The translations under genes were made by a program, and so were the position numbers. A stretch of 38,548 bases of DNA, taken from Legionellales bacterium. GTDB taxonomy: Bacteria > Pseudomonadota > Gammaproteobacteria > JAHCLG01. Under the pieces are notes generated by a model. It worked only from the letters and a program-made list of their open reading frames with translations, was not told where the DNA came from and made no database searches. Below are positions 15,998-24,881 of the stretch, in pieces. Each line of letters starts with the position of its first letter. Position 1 is the stretch's first letter. The stretch covers positions 1-38,548 of the forward strand of contig JAHCLG010000022.1 of NCBI GenBank assembly GCA_026125385.1, read 5' to 3'.

Positions 15998-16201
15998 TTA
16001 TTCGTTCACTGCTAATTTAAGGTGTTTCACTTCACTCAGCTTATGTTCTATCCACCGCATTTGTTTACGGCAACTTATTAATTTTTCTTCTTCTTTTGAT
16101 ATATCGTTCTGTAATTCAGTAATACGTTGAATATGTTCTTCATAGGCGCGACTGCATTCAGTTAACATGGTGCGCAATTTAAATAATTCTTCAGTTTTCA
16201 T
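15998..16201 (-). CDS. Small coiled-coil protein of unknown function
   Basis: 67 aa, highly charged. Almost the whole protein is predicted heptad-like helix (YEEHIQRITELQNDISKEEE and the following KQMRWIEHKLSEVKHLKL), with two cysteines (15 and 44). A good AGAGGGA ribosome-binding site precedes the ATG, which argues that it is a real gene despite its size. There is no signal peptide or membrane segment. It converges on the terminator of the GGA-rich RNA. It resembles no family I can name; a structural or partner-binding role is possible but unproven. Confidence 0.55.
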   Translation of the reverse strand: MKTEELFKLRTMLTECSRAYEEHIQRITELQNDISKEEEKLISCRKQMRWIEHKLSEVKHLKLAVNE

Positions 16202-16305
16202 ATTTCCCTCTAAAGCAAGCTACAAATGTTTAGTTCAATCCTAAAATCTAATATGTCTATTAAAGCGCGAATCCAACAACGAGGAAACTGCTGCTTTTAG
16301 TACGT

Positions 16306-16332
16306 AAAAATGCACCCTTTGTTAGGGGTGTA
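16306..16332 (-). terminator. Intrinsic terminator for the 435-aa protein gene
   Basis: Read on the minus strand, TACACCCC pairs with GGGTGCA around a short loop and is followed by TTTTTA. It lies 22 nt past the stop codon. Confidence 0.65.
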
Positions 16333-16353
16333 AAATTTTGACCATTTTGTAGT

Positions 16354-17661
16354 TTAGCGTCGCAGCAATTGGATACAGCCGTTTAAAAAATGACTCTTGT
16401 AGGGAAAAGGCAGGTCACTGTACTGCGATAAGAACCGCGGATCGGTAGCTGGCAAGGTTTCGGTGGAGCGAATTTGCGAATAATCATCGGTATGACTATG
16501 AAAATATTTAAATCGAACATTTTTAATTAATTCGTCAATAATCGGTAAATGTAATTCTAATTTACGATCAGTAAACAGGTGAATATATTTATCAAACAAA
16601 GCAGCCACTTCACATAATTCAGTAAAATAAGTTTTTTTATGAGTTGTTCGCAAATTTAATTCAAGCGCCGCATTATGTTGCAAAGAGACATAGATCGGCG
16701 TTTGCGTATGTTGATAATTAAAATAGGCTGGCTGCATCATAATCGGGGCGTAATTTAAGCCATATATTTCTAAATAAGCTTTTTGTATAGTATGGATCGG
16801 TGCAGAATCTTCATTAAGCGCCACATCAAAACCGGGAAGAACCCCAAGACTAACCTGTAATAAATAGTATATGGTATCTAATACATAGCGATTTATTCGC
16901 ATATTTTGCATGCGATTTAATTGTAATAATAATAATCGAAATAAATATTCATTCCGCCAAAAAAGTGTTTTTTCTAAATGATACTGTTGTAAATATAGTT
17001 TTAAGGCATTAACTTCACCCTCTTTTAAAAAGGTTAGCCATTGACGACCAAAAATTAATAAACGCAGTTTCCAAGGTTCCTCTGACAAAGGATTATTCAC
17101 CAGTGAACGAAAAATTTGCCAATGTTGCAAGATGTTTTGCGGTTTATCGGCACTAACATCAAAAATTTTACGTAATCGTTGATGAGCACCGTGCTCTGTA
17201 ATTTTAGGCAAGAAAAAAATCGATCGTGCGCCAGCACTTATACAATTTAATTTTTCTTGTGGGGTATATAAATTTTCCGCTGATACAAACAACTTGTAAC
17301 CTAATAATTCACCCGCTTTTATCAATGAAAATGGAATAATTCGTCCATTAAGACAATAATATTCTTCAAGCGTTCGATTTAGCACCATCGCAAGTGGCAT
17401 TCCCGCCCCCAAATAATCCAACTGCTGTTGTATTGTTGAAGGAAGTGCTGCTAAACCTATGCTGCCATTAGTAGCGTGCGGAAAATGGAATTCACCTTTC
17501 TGAAATATTTCAAAACCAAAGGGATAATCCACCTGATAGAGCACATGGTTTTTAGTAAGACTTAGCGTGTCAATGGCTTGCGCCAGTGACGGATTCAAGA
17601 AATTAACCTGCTCACGCACATCATCCCACGATTGTTCTACGAGGTAAGAATCAGTCTGCAT
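16354..17661 (-). CDS. Conserved-looking protein of unknown function
   Basis: 435 aa with no signal peptide, no clear membrane segment and no catalytic motif that I recognise. The N-terminal half contains FPHATNGSIGLAALPSTIQQ and LDYLGAGMPLAMVLNRTLEE, which read as structured, possibly enzyme-like segments. The C-terminal half is rich in Leu, Tyr and His and looks helical (YLFRLLLLQLNRMQN). Base composition and codon use resemble the neighbours, so recent transfer is not suggested. It is monocistronic with its own terminator, and divergent from the FUSC gene across 277 bp. I do not recognise the family. Confidence 0.7.
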   Translation of the reverse strand: MQTDSYLVEQSWDDVREQVNFLNPSLAQAIDTLSLTKNHVLYQVDYPFGFEIFQKGEFHFPHATNGSIGLAALPSTIQQQLDYLGAGMPLAMVLNRTLEEYYCLNGRIIPFSLIKAGELLGYKLFVSAENLYTPQEKLNCISAGARSIFFLPKITEHGAHQRLRKIFDVSADKPQNILQHWQIFRSLVNNPLSEEPWKLRLLIFGRQWLTFLKEGEVNALKLYLQQYHLEKTLFWRNEYLFRLLLLQLNRMQNMRINRYVLDTIYYLLQVSLGVLPGFDVALNEDSAPIHTIQKAYLEIYGLNYAPIMMQPAYFNYQHTQTPIYVSLQHNAALELNLRTTHKKTYFTELCEVAALFDKYIHLFTDRKLELHLPIIDELIKNVRFKYFHSHTDDYSQIRSTETLPATDPRFLSQYSDLPFPYKSHFLNGCIQLLRR

Positions 17662-17938
17662 AGGTTTGCTCTTGACATTTTGGAAATAAATTTATTTGCA
17701 CTCGCGATCCTTGATATTGCTGCCCGAACATTTAGGCAGCCTCTAATTATCAATATAAACAAAATTAGATTGCTTTTTCAATCCTCATCTCTTGTTAATT
17801 AAAATTAGTGAGGTCTATAATGTTAAGCAATAAGCCAATCTCATCTTAGCTTATGGATGTCTAGCGCTCTGGCATTAGCCATAACGTGAAAATTGGCGTG
17901 AAGTTTCCTCTAACTCTAGTGATAAATGAGTCAATCAC
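17662..17938. other. Divergent intergenic region
   Basis: It separates the unknown 435-aa gene from the FUSC gene and must hold both promoters. A 14-bp perfect AT palindrome AAATAAATTTATTT lies at 17684-17697, close to the start of the minus-strand gene, and could be an operator. Nothing else was recognised. Confidence 0.35.
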
Positions 17939-19921
17939 GTGCTGGCAAGGATTATCAATTACCGTATTGAAAAAAGCATTCATATCGCTCTGGCGTGTGT
18001 GCTAGCATTTTTAATCGGCAATTATTTTCATTTTCAAAATATTTTTTGGTCGCTCATTACTGTATTGCTCTTAGTCCAAGACTATCCTGAACAAATTTTA
18101 CAAAAAGCACTGTTAAGAATAACAGGCACACTTTGTGGTGCCGTTTTTGGTTTAATCATCGCAAAATATACTCATAATTATCCATTTTTATTTTTAATTT
18201 CAATTTTTTTAATTGCCACTTTCGCCATTTACCGTAGTCATCAGTCGCGATTTTCATATGCTTGGATGTTGGGAGGTATTACCGCCTTTATCGTCCAAAT
18301 TGCAGGAGCAATTAACCCAGCCAATAGTTTATTCATAGCGATTTGGCGAAGTGCTGAAGTGAGTTTAGGGTGTTTAATTGTTTTAGCAATCCAATTCACC
18401 ATGCGTGAACGCAATAGCTATAGCATTTTTTCTACTTCATTGAAGAAGGCGTGCTCTTTAGTCGCTAGCGAAATTGAACAACTCGCCGATTATCTGCAAG
18501 AACCCACTGCCAAGCCCGTGCTTGATCACGACGAATTAAAAACGATTATCAGCAAATGCGATGAACTTTATGACATCATTGCAGGCCGCAGAAGCCAACC
18601 CCCTTGGCTTGCCAATGCTAAAAATTGTTTAGAAGGCATTAAATTTGTTATGGAATATTTGGAGCATTTTCATTTTCGCACTGAAAAAGAAAATACCAAC
18701 ACCTTTATTTTTAAAAAAAACATGAATTACTTATTAAAAAAAATAGCTACATTTTATCGAAATTTTAATATTCAAAAAGGTAGTAATAACAAAAAACTCA
18801 TCAAACTGTATGAAAATGTGCTTAATCAATATCAAGTCTATCGAGAATCGGGTGAAGTGAGGCATTACCCACTGACCTTGATCTTAAATCATTATCACTG
18901 GCTAAATTTATGTGATTTTCTCATTACCGCTTTTACGCTTAATAATAAAATTCCCAAACGCGTACTCAATAAATCTTTTATGACTACTCGCACACTTATC
19001 CTCAAACACAGCATTAAGGTTGGCTTAGCCTGTGTAATCAGTTTTTATGCTTGGCTTTATTCTGGCTGGTATGGCGGATTATCTGGAATTATTTCTAGCT
19101 ATATTGTGAGTATGCAAGAACATTTGGGCAGTAGTCTTGATAAAGCACGCCAACGGTTATTGGGATGCTTTATAGGCGGGCTCATTGGCGTTGTCGCGAT
19201 CCTGTTTTTTACTCATACGCTCGCCCATATGTTGATCGCCATTGCAATAGGCACATTGATGGGTGGTTATTTCATCCATGGTAAACCCAATTACTCCTAC
19301 CTGGCGTTACAAGCCTGTTTTGCTTACGTTATTACGCTTATTCCCCCGCAGGGTGTCATTGCCACCGCCGTTCCTCCTGCGCTTGAACGTTTATCGGGAA
19401 TTTTTTTAGGAGTAATGGCTTCACTGATTGTTTCAATCAGCCTCTGGCCTGCACATCCTCGACGTTGGCTAAGTGAAGGTATCGAAAAAAACACTGTCAA
19501 TTTACTGAATTTTTTAAATGAATTTAAATTAGGTCACTATAACACTATAGCGAATTATTTAAGCCCTTTATTGCAACAGCAATTATTAAATAATAGTTTA
19601 ATTAGCCAAGTCAAAGATCAGCATTTAAAAAAGCAAACGAATAGCCAGCAGCGTTTAGTTAATTTATGTCAATTATTGGCTAGCCAAAAGCATTCCCATG
19701 ATATTTTTTTAACGTTAAATTTCCCTCTTCAAAATTATATTGAACAATTGAAATTTTTTCTGCTAAAAAAATCCGAATTGCAGCAACCCATTAAAATTAG
19801 CGACTATTTGCATAATTTGCGCAAAACAGCTAACACTTTATTGTTATCGTCACCACAAATCGCGCAATTTCTACAAACATTAGATTATCTTGATCGTTTT
19901 GAACAAGAATTGAATAAATAA
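17939..19921 (+). CDS. FUSC-family (YccS/AaeB-like) inner-membrane protein
   Basis: 660 aa with the duplicated architecture of the FUSC/aromatic-acid-exporter family. A first cluster of membrane helices lies at about 10-155 (IHIALACVLAFLIGNYF onward). A soluble helical region follows (about 160-350). A second membrane cluster (about 355-505) includes GLACVISFYAWLYSGW and the motif QEHLGSSLDKARQRLLGCFIG, the conserved family signature after each helical bundle. A cytoplasmic helical tail ends the protein. Family members export aromatic acids or toxic compounds; the substrate here is unknown. The start is GTG, because a TGA lies 12 bases upstream in frame; the ribosome-binding site is weak. Confidence 0.8.
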   Translation: MLARIINYRIEKSIHIALACVLAFLIGNYFHFQNIFWSLITVLLLVQDYPEQILQKALLRITGTLCGAVFGLIIAKYTHNYPFLFLISIFLIATFAIYRSHQSRFSYAWMLGGITAFIVQIAGAINPANSLFIAIWRSAEVSLGCLIVLAIQFTMRERNSYSIFSTSLKKACSLVASEIEQLADYLQEPTAKPVLDHDELKTIISKCDELYDIIAGRRSQPPWLANAKNCLEGIKFVMEYLEHFHFRTEKENTNTFIFKKNMNYLLKKIATFYRNFNIQKGSNNKKLIKLYENVLNQYQVYRESGEVRHYPLTLILNHYHWLNLCDFLITAFTLNNKIPKRVLNKSFMTTRTLILKHSIKVGLACVISFYAWLYSGWYGGLSGIISSYIVSMQEHLGSSLDKARQRLLGCFIGGLIGVVAILFFTHTLAHMLIAIAIGTLMGGYFIHGKPNYSYLALQACFAYVITLIPPQGVIATAVPPALERLSGIFLGVMASLIVSISLWPAHPRRWLSEGIEKNTVNLLNFLNEFKLGHYNTIANYLSPLLQQQLLNNSLISQVKDQHLKKQTNSQQRLVNLCQLLASQKHSHDIFLTLNFPLQNYIEQLKFFLLKKSELQQPIKISDYLHNLRKTANTLLLSSPQIAQFLQTLDYLDRFEQELNK

Positions 19922-19964
19922 AATACCGCTGAGCATCAATTAATAGGGAATCATCCTGCGATTT

Positions 19965-21110
19965 TCATATAAAAAATTCAATCACGTTATTCACAAATCG
20001 TTTACCCAAAGCGGTGAGCATAAAACCTTGCTGATGCGTTAATAATAACCCCTCATCAACCGCGCGTTGCAAAGGAGCTTGAATAAAATCGGGTGAAAGT
20101 CCAGTGCGTTCATTAAATAATTCCCACGAAATTAATTCATGCAATCTCAAGACATTTAACATAAATTCACTGCATAAATCTTGTGGTTTTAAAATTTGTT
20201 CGCCCGCGACAAAATATTTCTGTGGATCTAAATAATCTTTGGGTTGACGAGTTTTCCAAAACCGTTTTACCTGTTGTTGAGAAAAATCGGTTATTTTACT
20301 GTGAGCACCGGCACCAATACCTAAATAATCACCAAATTGCCAGTAATTTAAATTATGCTGGCAGGTCTGATTATTTTGACAAAATGCCGAAATTTCATAA
20401 TGTCTAAATCCTGAATCTTCTAATCTTTGCCAAATGCGCTCTTGCTCCGCGGCAATCACATCTTCATGAGGTAGCACAGGAGGATAACGATAAAAAACCG
20501 TATTCGGCTCAATGGTTAATTGATACCAAGAAAAATGTGAAAGATTAAATGACAGTGCTATTTCTACATCTTCAATGGCTTCGCTTAACGTTTGTTGCGG
20601 CAAACCATGCATGATATCGATATTGAGATTAGTAAAACCCGCGTCTTGTGCTGCGCGAATGGCATGTCTTGCTTGTTGGCTGTCATGAATGCGCCCCAGT
20701 TTTTGTAAATGTTGTTCGTTAAAACTTTGCACACCCAATGATAAACGATTAATCCCCAGCTGATAATATTCCTGAAAACGCCCATAATCGACCGTACCAG
20801 GATTGGCTTCTAAGGTAATTTCAATCGCGGAAGACATGCGCAACCGCGCGCGTAATCCTTGCAATAATTGATCGTAGAATTTAGGTGACATCACACTCGG
20901 CGTGCCACCTCCAATAAAAATACTTTGAATAGAACGCCCCCAAATAAGTGGTAATGATTCCTCTAAATCGTCAAGGAGCGCTTGCAAATACTGATGTTCT
21001 TGAAGTTCTCCGCGAATTTGATGGGAGTTAAAATCGCAATACGGACACTTTTGCACACACCAGGGAATATGAATATATAATCCAAGTGGAATCATATGTT
21101 GAAAAGCCAT
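19965..21110 (-). CDS. hemW: Radical SAM heme chaperone HemW
   Basis: 381 aa. The start LGLYIHIPWC leads into the radical SAM cluster motif C18-x3-C22-x2-C25 with the F that follows (CVQKCPYCDF), which separates HemW from HemN. IFIGGGTPSVMS, EANPGTVDYGRF, RLSLGVQSFNEQHLQKLGR and the HemW C-terminal domain (GAGAHSKI, then LNVLRLHE) follow. HemW binds heme and delivers it to respiratory proteins; it is not an active coproporphyrinogen dehydrogenase. The start is supported by AAAAGGTG before the ATG. It is divergent from nudE, whereas in E. coli it follows rdgB. Confidence 0.92.
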   Translation of the reverse strand: MAFQHMIPLGLYIHIPWCVQKCPYCDFNSHQIRGELQEHQYLQALLDDLEESLPLIWGRSIQSIFIGGGTPSVMSPKFYDQLLQGLRARLRMSSAIEITLEANPGTVDYGRFQEYYQLGINRLSLGVQSFNEQHLQKLGRIHDSQQARHAIRAAQDAGFTNLNIDIMHGLPQQTLSEAIEDVEIALSFNLSHFSWYQLTIEPNTVFYRYPPVLPHEDVIAAEQERIWQRLEDSGFRHYEISAFCQNNQTCQHNLNYWQFGDYLGIGAGAHSKITDFSQQQVKRFWKTRQPKDYLDPQKYFVAGEQILKPQDLCSEFMLNVLRLHELISWELFNERTGLSPDFIQAPLQRAVDEGLLLTHQQGFMLTALGKRFVNNVIEFFI

Positions 21111-21185
21111 TCATGCACCTTTTATTTGGCTTAGGAATTTAAACGCGGTAAACTGCACTGATCTTAATTTCATTGTAAGTCTACT

Positions 21186-21746
21186 ATGCCGGAAAAACCT
21201 AAAATTCTCAAACATTCTATCATAGCTCAATCGCGATTATTTCGCGTTGAACAACTGGATTTGCAATTTAGCAACGGTGAGCAACGTCAATTTGAACGTT
21301 TAAAAAGTGGGATGCATCAAGCTGTTTTAATTGTTCCGGTGTTAAATTCACAGACGTTTTTATTAATTCGTGAATATGCCGCAGGCACCGATCGTTATGA
21401 ACTGGGTTTTCCTAAAGGTTTAGTGGAACCACAAGAAACACTCCTAGACGCCGCCAATCGTGAGTTACAAGAAGAAGTTGGCTTCGGTGCGCGGCATTTA
21501 GAACAACTTACTTGCTTTTCATTAGCGCCAGGTTATATTGGTTCCACCACCAATATTATTTTAGCACGCGATCTTTATCCACAACAATTAATCGGCGATG
21601 AACCCGAACCAATTGACGTGGTGGAATGGAAATTTTTAGAAATTGATTCTTTATTAACTCACCCAGAATTTACTGAAGCACGTAGTGTGGCGGCATTATT
21701 ATGGGTGGATCGTTTATTACACAACTCATTAACCAAGGAGTCTTGA
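21186..21746 (+). CDS. nudE: ADP-compounds hydrolase NudE (Nudix)
   Basis: 186 aa, the usual NudE length. The complete Nudix box G-x5-E-x7-REL-xEE-xG is at [20 protein letters not shown], preceded by [17 protein letters not shown], a NudE-type segment. It hydrolyses ADP-ribose, NADH, Ap3A and related compounds to AMP plus a phosphorylated product. [19 protein letters not shown] is the typical family C-terminal segment. The stop is 2 nt before the mdh ATG, and the mdh ribosome-binding site lies within the last nudE codons, so the two are probably translationally coupled. Confidence 0.9.
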   Translation: MPEKPKILKHSIIAQSRLFRVEQLDLQFSNGEQRQFERLKSGMHQAVLIVPVLNSQTFLLIREYAAGTDRYELGFPKGLVEPQETLLDAANRELQEEVGFGARHLEQLTCFSLAPGYIGSTTNIILARDLYPQQLIGDEPEPIDVVEWKFLEIDSLLTHPEFTEARSVAALLWVDRLLHNSLTKES

Positions 21747-21748
21747 AA

Positions 21749-22735
21749 ATGGCTAAAAAAGTAAAAGTCATGGTAACCGGTGCGGCCGGACAAATCGGCT
21801 ATGCATTATTATTTCGCATCGCTTCCGGTGCCATGTTTGGCCCCCAAACCGAAGTTGAATTGCAGTTACTCGAATTGGACGCGGCATTGCCAGCTTTGCA
21901 AGGTGTTGCCATGGAATTAGAAGACTGTGCGTTTCCCTTATTAAAAAATATTGTTTGTACTTCGCAATTAACTGTCGCTGCAAAAGATATTAATTTTGCT
22001 TTATTAGTTGGCGCGGTACCACGCAAAGCGGGGATGGAACGTTCCGATTTATTACAGGTCAATGGCGGAATTTTTGGCCCCCAAGGTAAAGCCATTAATG
22101 ATCATGCCGCAAGCGATGTCAGAGTTGTAGTGGTGGGTAATCCCTGTAACACCAATTGTTTAATTGCCATGAATAATGCGCCCGATGTGCCAAAGGATCG
22201 CTTTTATGCCATGACCATGCTCGATGAAAATCGTGCCAAAGCGCAATTAGCCATCCGCGCCAATTGCGACGTGGCAGACGTTAAAAATATGATCATTTGG
22301 GGGAATCATTCGGCGACACAATATCCCGATTTTTATCACGCTACTATTCACAATAAATCGGCGGTAGAAGTAATTAATGATGAAGCATGGTTAAAAAATG
22401 AATTTATTCCGATGGTGCAACAACGCGGAGCTGCCGTCATTAAAGCGCGCGGCGCTTCTTCTGCCGCTTCCGCCGCGAATGGTGTTGTCGATAGTGTGTT
22501 TAATTTAGTTCACGATACCGCTTCAGATAATTCTTATTCGATGTGTGTGTGTTCTGAAGGACAATATGGCGTTGACGCTGGATTAATTTTTTCATTCCCT
22601 TGCCAAACTAAACATGGCAAATTACACGTTATCGAAAATCTTCAACACAATGCCTTTGGTCAAGAAAAGTTTGCAGCAACATTAAACGAATTACGCCAAG
22701 AACACGCTGCCGTGCGTGAATTGGGCTTAATTTAA
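21749..22735 (+). CDS. mdh: Malate dehydrogenase (NAD-dependent, cytosolic-eukaryote-like type)
   Basis: 328 aa. It interconverts malate and oxaloacetate in the TCA cycle. The start is ATG 21749, not the in-frame ATG 48 bases upstream: AAGGAG stands 8 nt before it and the protein then begins [20 protein letters not shown], the Rossmann glycine loop. [16 protein letters not shown] gives the substrate arginines, [10 protein letters not shown] the cofactor pocket and [10 protein letters not shown] the catalytic histidine. This is the MDH subgroup found in Legionella, Coxiella and Xanthomonas, unlike the enterobacterial enzyme. A strong terminator follows. Confidence 0.94.
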   Translation: MAKKVKVMVTGAAGQIGYALLFRIASGAMFGPQTEVELQLLELDAALPALQGVAMELEDCAFPLLKNIVCTSQLTVAAKDINFALLVGAVPRKAGMERSDLLQVNGGIFGPQGKAINDHAASDVRVVVVGNPCNTNCLIAMNNAPDVPKDRFYAMTMLDENRAKAQLAIRANCDVADVKNMIIWGNHSATQYPDFYHATIHNKSAVEVINDEAWLKNEFIPMVQQRGAAVIKARGASSAASAANGVVDSVFNLVHDTASDNSYSMCVCSEGQYGVDAGLIFSFPCQTKHGKLHVIENLQHNAFGQEKFAATLNELRQEHAAVRELGLI

Positions 22736-22744
22736 TTATCTGCT

Positions 22745-22781
22745 ACGGGTTATGCTTTTTAGTGTAACCCGTTTTTATTTT
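22745..22781 (+). terminator. Intrinsic terminator of nudE-mdh
   Basis: ACGGGTTA (22745-22752) pairs with TAACCCGT (22765-22772) and is followed by TTTTATTTTT. It ends one base before the next start codon. Confidence 0.85.
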
Positions 22782-22782
22782 T

Positions 22783-23694
22783 ATGAACACCCAAACTACC
22801 GATACTGTTTTAATGATTGAACCCACGTCGTTTGCTTATAATGAGCAAACAGCGTTGACCAATGATTTCCAACAAAAAAATATTAGCAACACGCTTACCG
22901 ATACTGCAATAATAGAATTTAATACCATGGTAACTCGTTTACGCCAAGAAAATATTCGCGTGGTTACTCTGCCTAATCGGCATAACACCTTGACACCCGA
23001 TGCGGTATTTCCCAATAATTGGTTTACTGTTCATAAAAATGAACATCATACCAGTCAATTGATGCTGTATCCTTTATTAACTGAAAATCGACGCTTAGAA
23101 ATTCAAGAACACGAATTAAAAAATAGTTTAGCCCAACATCAAATCATTATTGCAGAAACTATTGATTGGCGGGGTGATTATTCGCAGATTTTAGAAGGCA
23201 CAGGAAGCTTAGTCTTTGATCATCAATATCAACTCGCATTCGCCGCACTCTCACCGCGAACTCATCAAGCATTAGTACACCGTGTTTGCGAAAAATTAAA
23301 TTATCAACCCATTATTTTTCAAACTAATACACTCAAAAATCCTATATATCATACTAATGTAATAGTAAGTATCGGCGAACAATTTGCGGTGATATGCAGT
23401 GAAGTGATTAGCAATCACAAAGCTGAGGTATTAAACGCGTTAGCAAAAACACAAAAAATAATAATTGATATTTCTTACCAACAATTAAAACATATGTGTG
23501 GCAATATTTTGCAGGTTCATAACCTTGCAGGTCAATTTAAAATTATTTTATCACAAACAGCGTACCAACATTTTCAACCAGCACAATTACAACAATTAGC
23601 CCAATTCGGTGAATTAATTCCGGTGACTATTCCCACCATCGAAAGCGTTGGCGGCGGCAGTGCGCGCTGTATGTTAGCAGAAATTTTTTATTAA
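22783..23694 (+). CDS. Amidinotransferase-fold hydrolase, CtlX type (citrulline/arginine-derivative hydrolase family)
   Basis: 303 aa. TDTVLMIEPTSFAYNEQTA matches the conserved opening of CtlX-like proteins. DAVFPNNWFTVH is the guanidine-binding segment of the pentein fold, GTGSLVFD follows and YHTNVIVSIG supplies the catalytic histidine. The nucleophile is C296 in SVGGGSARCMLAEIF. These enzymes hydrolyse guanidino or ureido groups of arginine-related compounds; the exact substrate is not settled from sequence. The start is fixed by family conservation, but the ATG follows the mdh terminator directly and has no Shine-Dalgarno sequence. Confidence 0.82.
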   Translation: MNTQTTDTVLMIEPTSFAYNEQTALTNDFQQKNISNTLTDTAIIEFNTMVTRLRQENIRVVTLPNRHNTLTPDAVFPNNWFTVHKNEHHTSQLMLYPLLTENRRLEIQEHELKNSLAQHQIIIAETIDWRGDYSQILEGTGSLVFDHQYQLAFAALSPRTHQALVHRVCEKLNYQPIIFQTNTLKNPIYHTNVIVSIGEQFAVICSEVISNHKAEVLNALAKTQKIIIDISYQQLKHMCGNILQVHNLAGQFKIILSQTAYQHFQPAQLQQLAQFGELIPVTIPTIESVGGGSARCMLAEIFY

Positions 23695-23697
23695 TTC

Positions 23698-23725
23698 AGA
23701 AGTTTCACACAAGTGCGAAACTTCT
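23698..23725. terminator. Hairpin between convergent genes, candidate bidirectional terminator
   Basis: A perfect 9-bp stem AGAAGTTTC/GAAACTTCT with a 10-nt loop lies 4 nt after the CtlX-type gene and 15 nt from the stop of the opposing gene. Flanks are AT-rich without a long T-run. Confidence 0.55.
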
Positions 23726-23739
23726 ATAATCAATATGCC

Positions 23740-24078
23740 TTATTTTTTATTTTCTAATTCCTCCGCCACAAATTCATTCCACTCTGTTAACGCGGCATTA
23801 GCAGCATCGCGGTTGGCTTCAGCGAGCTTATTATATTTTTGGGATAATTCATTATGTTTTTTGACGTATTCCACAATACATTGCCGATATTCTTCAATTT
23901 GTTTGCGATAGCCTTCCATTTGCGCGCGATTTAAATTCATCGGTTTATCCGGCTTCGCGCAGGCAGGTTTTGCCACTTTTTCATTTTCAACCGTTTTACC
24001 TTTGGCTGCAGGCGACCAAGCAAATCCTTGCAGGGGCAATATCAGACACATAAAACCCACGTACCATAACCCTTTCAT
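23740..24078 (-). CDS. Small exported protein of unknown function
   Basis: 112 aa from the ATG at 24078, which is preceded by GGAG; the TTG 12 bases upstream is inside that ribosome-binding region and is unlikely. Residues 1-20 (MKGLWYVGFMCLILPLQGFA) form a Sec signal peptide ending FA/WS. The mature part has a short Lys/Pro-rich linker. A helical segment with two cysteines follows (C40 in PACAKPD, C67 in YRQCIVEYV) and ends in an Asn/Ala-rich coil NKLAEANRDAANAALTEWN. Similar short exported coil proteins occur in many gammaproteobacteria; no function is known. Confidence 0.7.
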   Translation of the reverse strand: MKGLWYVGFMCLILPLQGFAWSPAAKGKTVENEKVAKPACAKPDKPMNLNRAQMEGYRKQIEEYRQCIVEYVKKHNELSQKYNKLAEANRDAANAALTEWNEFVAEELENKK

Positions 24079-24106
24079 AGTTTTCTCCAACCATTAATAA
24101 GCGTTT

Positions 24107-24148
24107 ACTACTAAGTATAGCCAGGTTCTAAGAAACACGCTTAGTAGT
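24107..24148. promoter_or_regulatory. Inverted repeat in divergent promoter region
   Basis: ACTACTAAG (24107-24115) and CTTAGTAGT (24140-24148) are perfect 9-bp arms separated by 24 nt. On the minus strand a TATACT hexamer (24114-24119), a candidate -10 for the small exported protein gene, overlaps the arm. The layout suits either a repressor operator or a leader hairpin. Confidence 0.35.
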
Positions 24149-24283
24149 GTGGAAAAATGAATGGGGGTTTTTGTTTCATAAATACAGGGGAGGTGATGGT
24201 GGGGATGATAGCTTAATTTGCTTTATTTTTATGCGGATTTATATCTCGTGATTAAATGTGCGGTTAAATTGCGAAACGAGAGC

Positions 24284-24826
24284 ATGCCTAAACAATTTCC
24301 TACTGAGTTTGGAAATGTTCACAATTGGTTAAATGAGTTATTAAAAATACTGGCCAGTACGAGCACTCAAACTCAGCTCGAGAGTGAGATATTAGCAACA
24401 ACTCAAAAACTCCACACATTGCGACAAGAATTAACGGAAATGTTACAGAAGCAATCAAAAACAACATGTTCTGATCCAAATAATGCGGTAAATACGGCGA
24501 TGTTATTGGCATCAGCACCTGCTAACAATGACTCAACCCCATTTCTACCTCCTCTTCCACCAGAAGATGATAGTTTTGTAGTAATACATGATCAACATAA
24601 GCAGCCAGATAACTGCACATCAAGAAATAAAACCGATGATCCGCACAATGATTTAAGAAATAAGGCTTATAGCTTTTATCATCAAGCTCAAGAAAAAATG
24701 GGTAATGAACTACTTACTGATATTTTTCCAACCATTGAAACTGCAACCGATGCTGAAACATTAAATGGAACTATTGAACTACTAAGAGGATTTGGTGCCA
24801 CAACACCACGCGCAGGGAAAAAATAA
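24284..24826 (+). CDS. Protein of unknown function, Asn/Pro-rich with N-terminal helix
   Basis: 180 aa from the ATG at 24284, preceded by a GAGAG ribosome-binding site; a TTG-initiated extension of 22 residues upstream is less likely. Residues 1-60 form a helical, heptad-like region (NWLNELLKILASTSTQTQLE, then TTQKLHTLRQELTEMLQ). Residues 65-120 are low-complexity with a PFLPPLPPEDDS proline stretch. A second helical part (SFYHQAQEKMGNELLTDIFP) and a basic tail follow. There is no signal peptide or membrane helix. The architecture resembles secreted-effector candidates of intracellular gammaproteobacteria, but this is speculation. Confidence 0.6.
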   Translation: MPKQFPTEFGNVHNWLNELLKILASTSTQTQLESEILATTQKLHTLRQELTEMLQKQSKTTCSDPNNAVNTAMLLASAPANNDSTPFLPPLPPEDDSFVVIHDQHKQPDNCTSRNKTDDPHNDLRNKAYSFYHQAQEKMGNELLTDIFPTIETATDAETLNGTIELLRGFGATTPRAGKK

Positions 24827-24881
24827 CATAACGGCTCATTTACCTGTGAGTAGCATAGCTAGAAATTTTAGTTAGCGTAAC

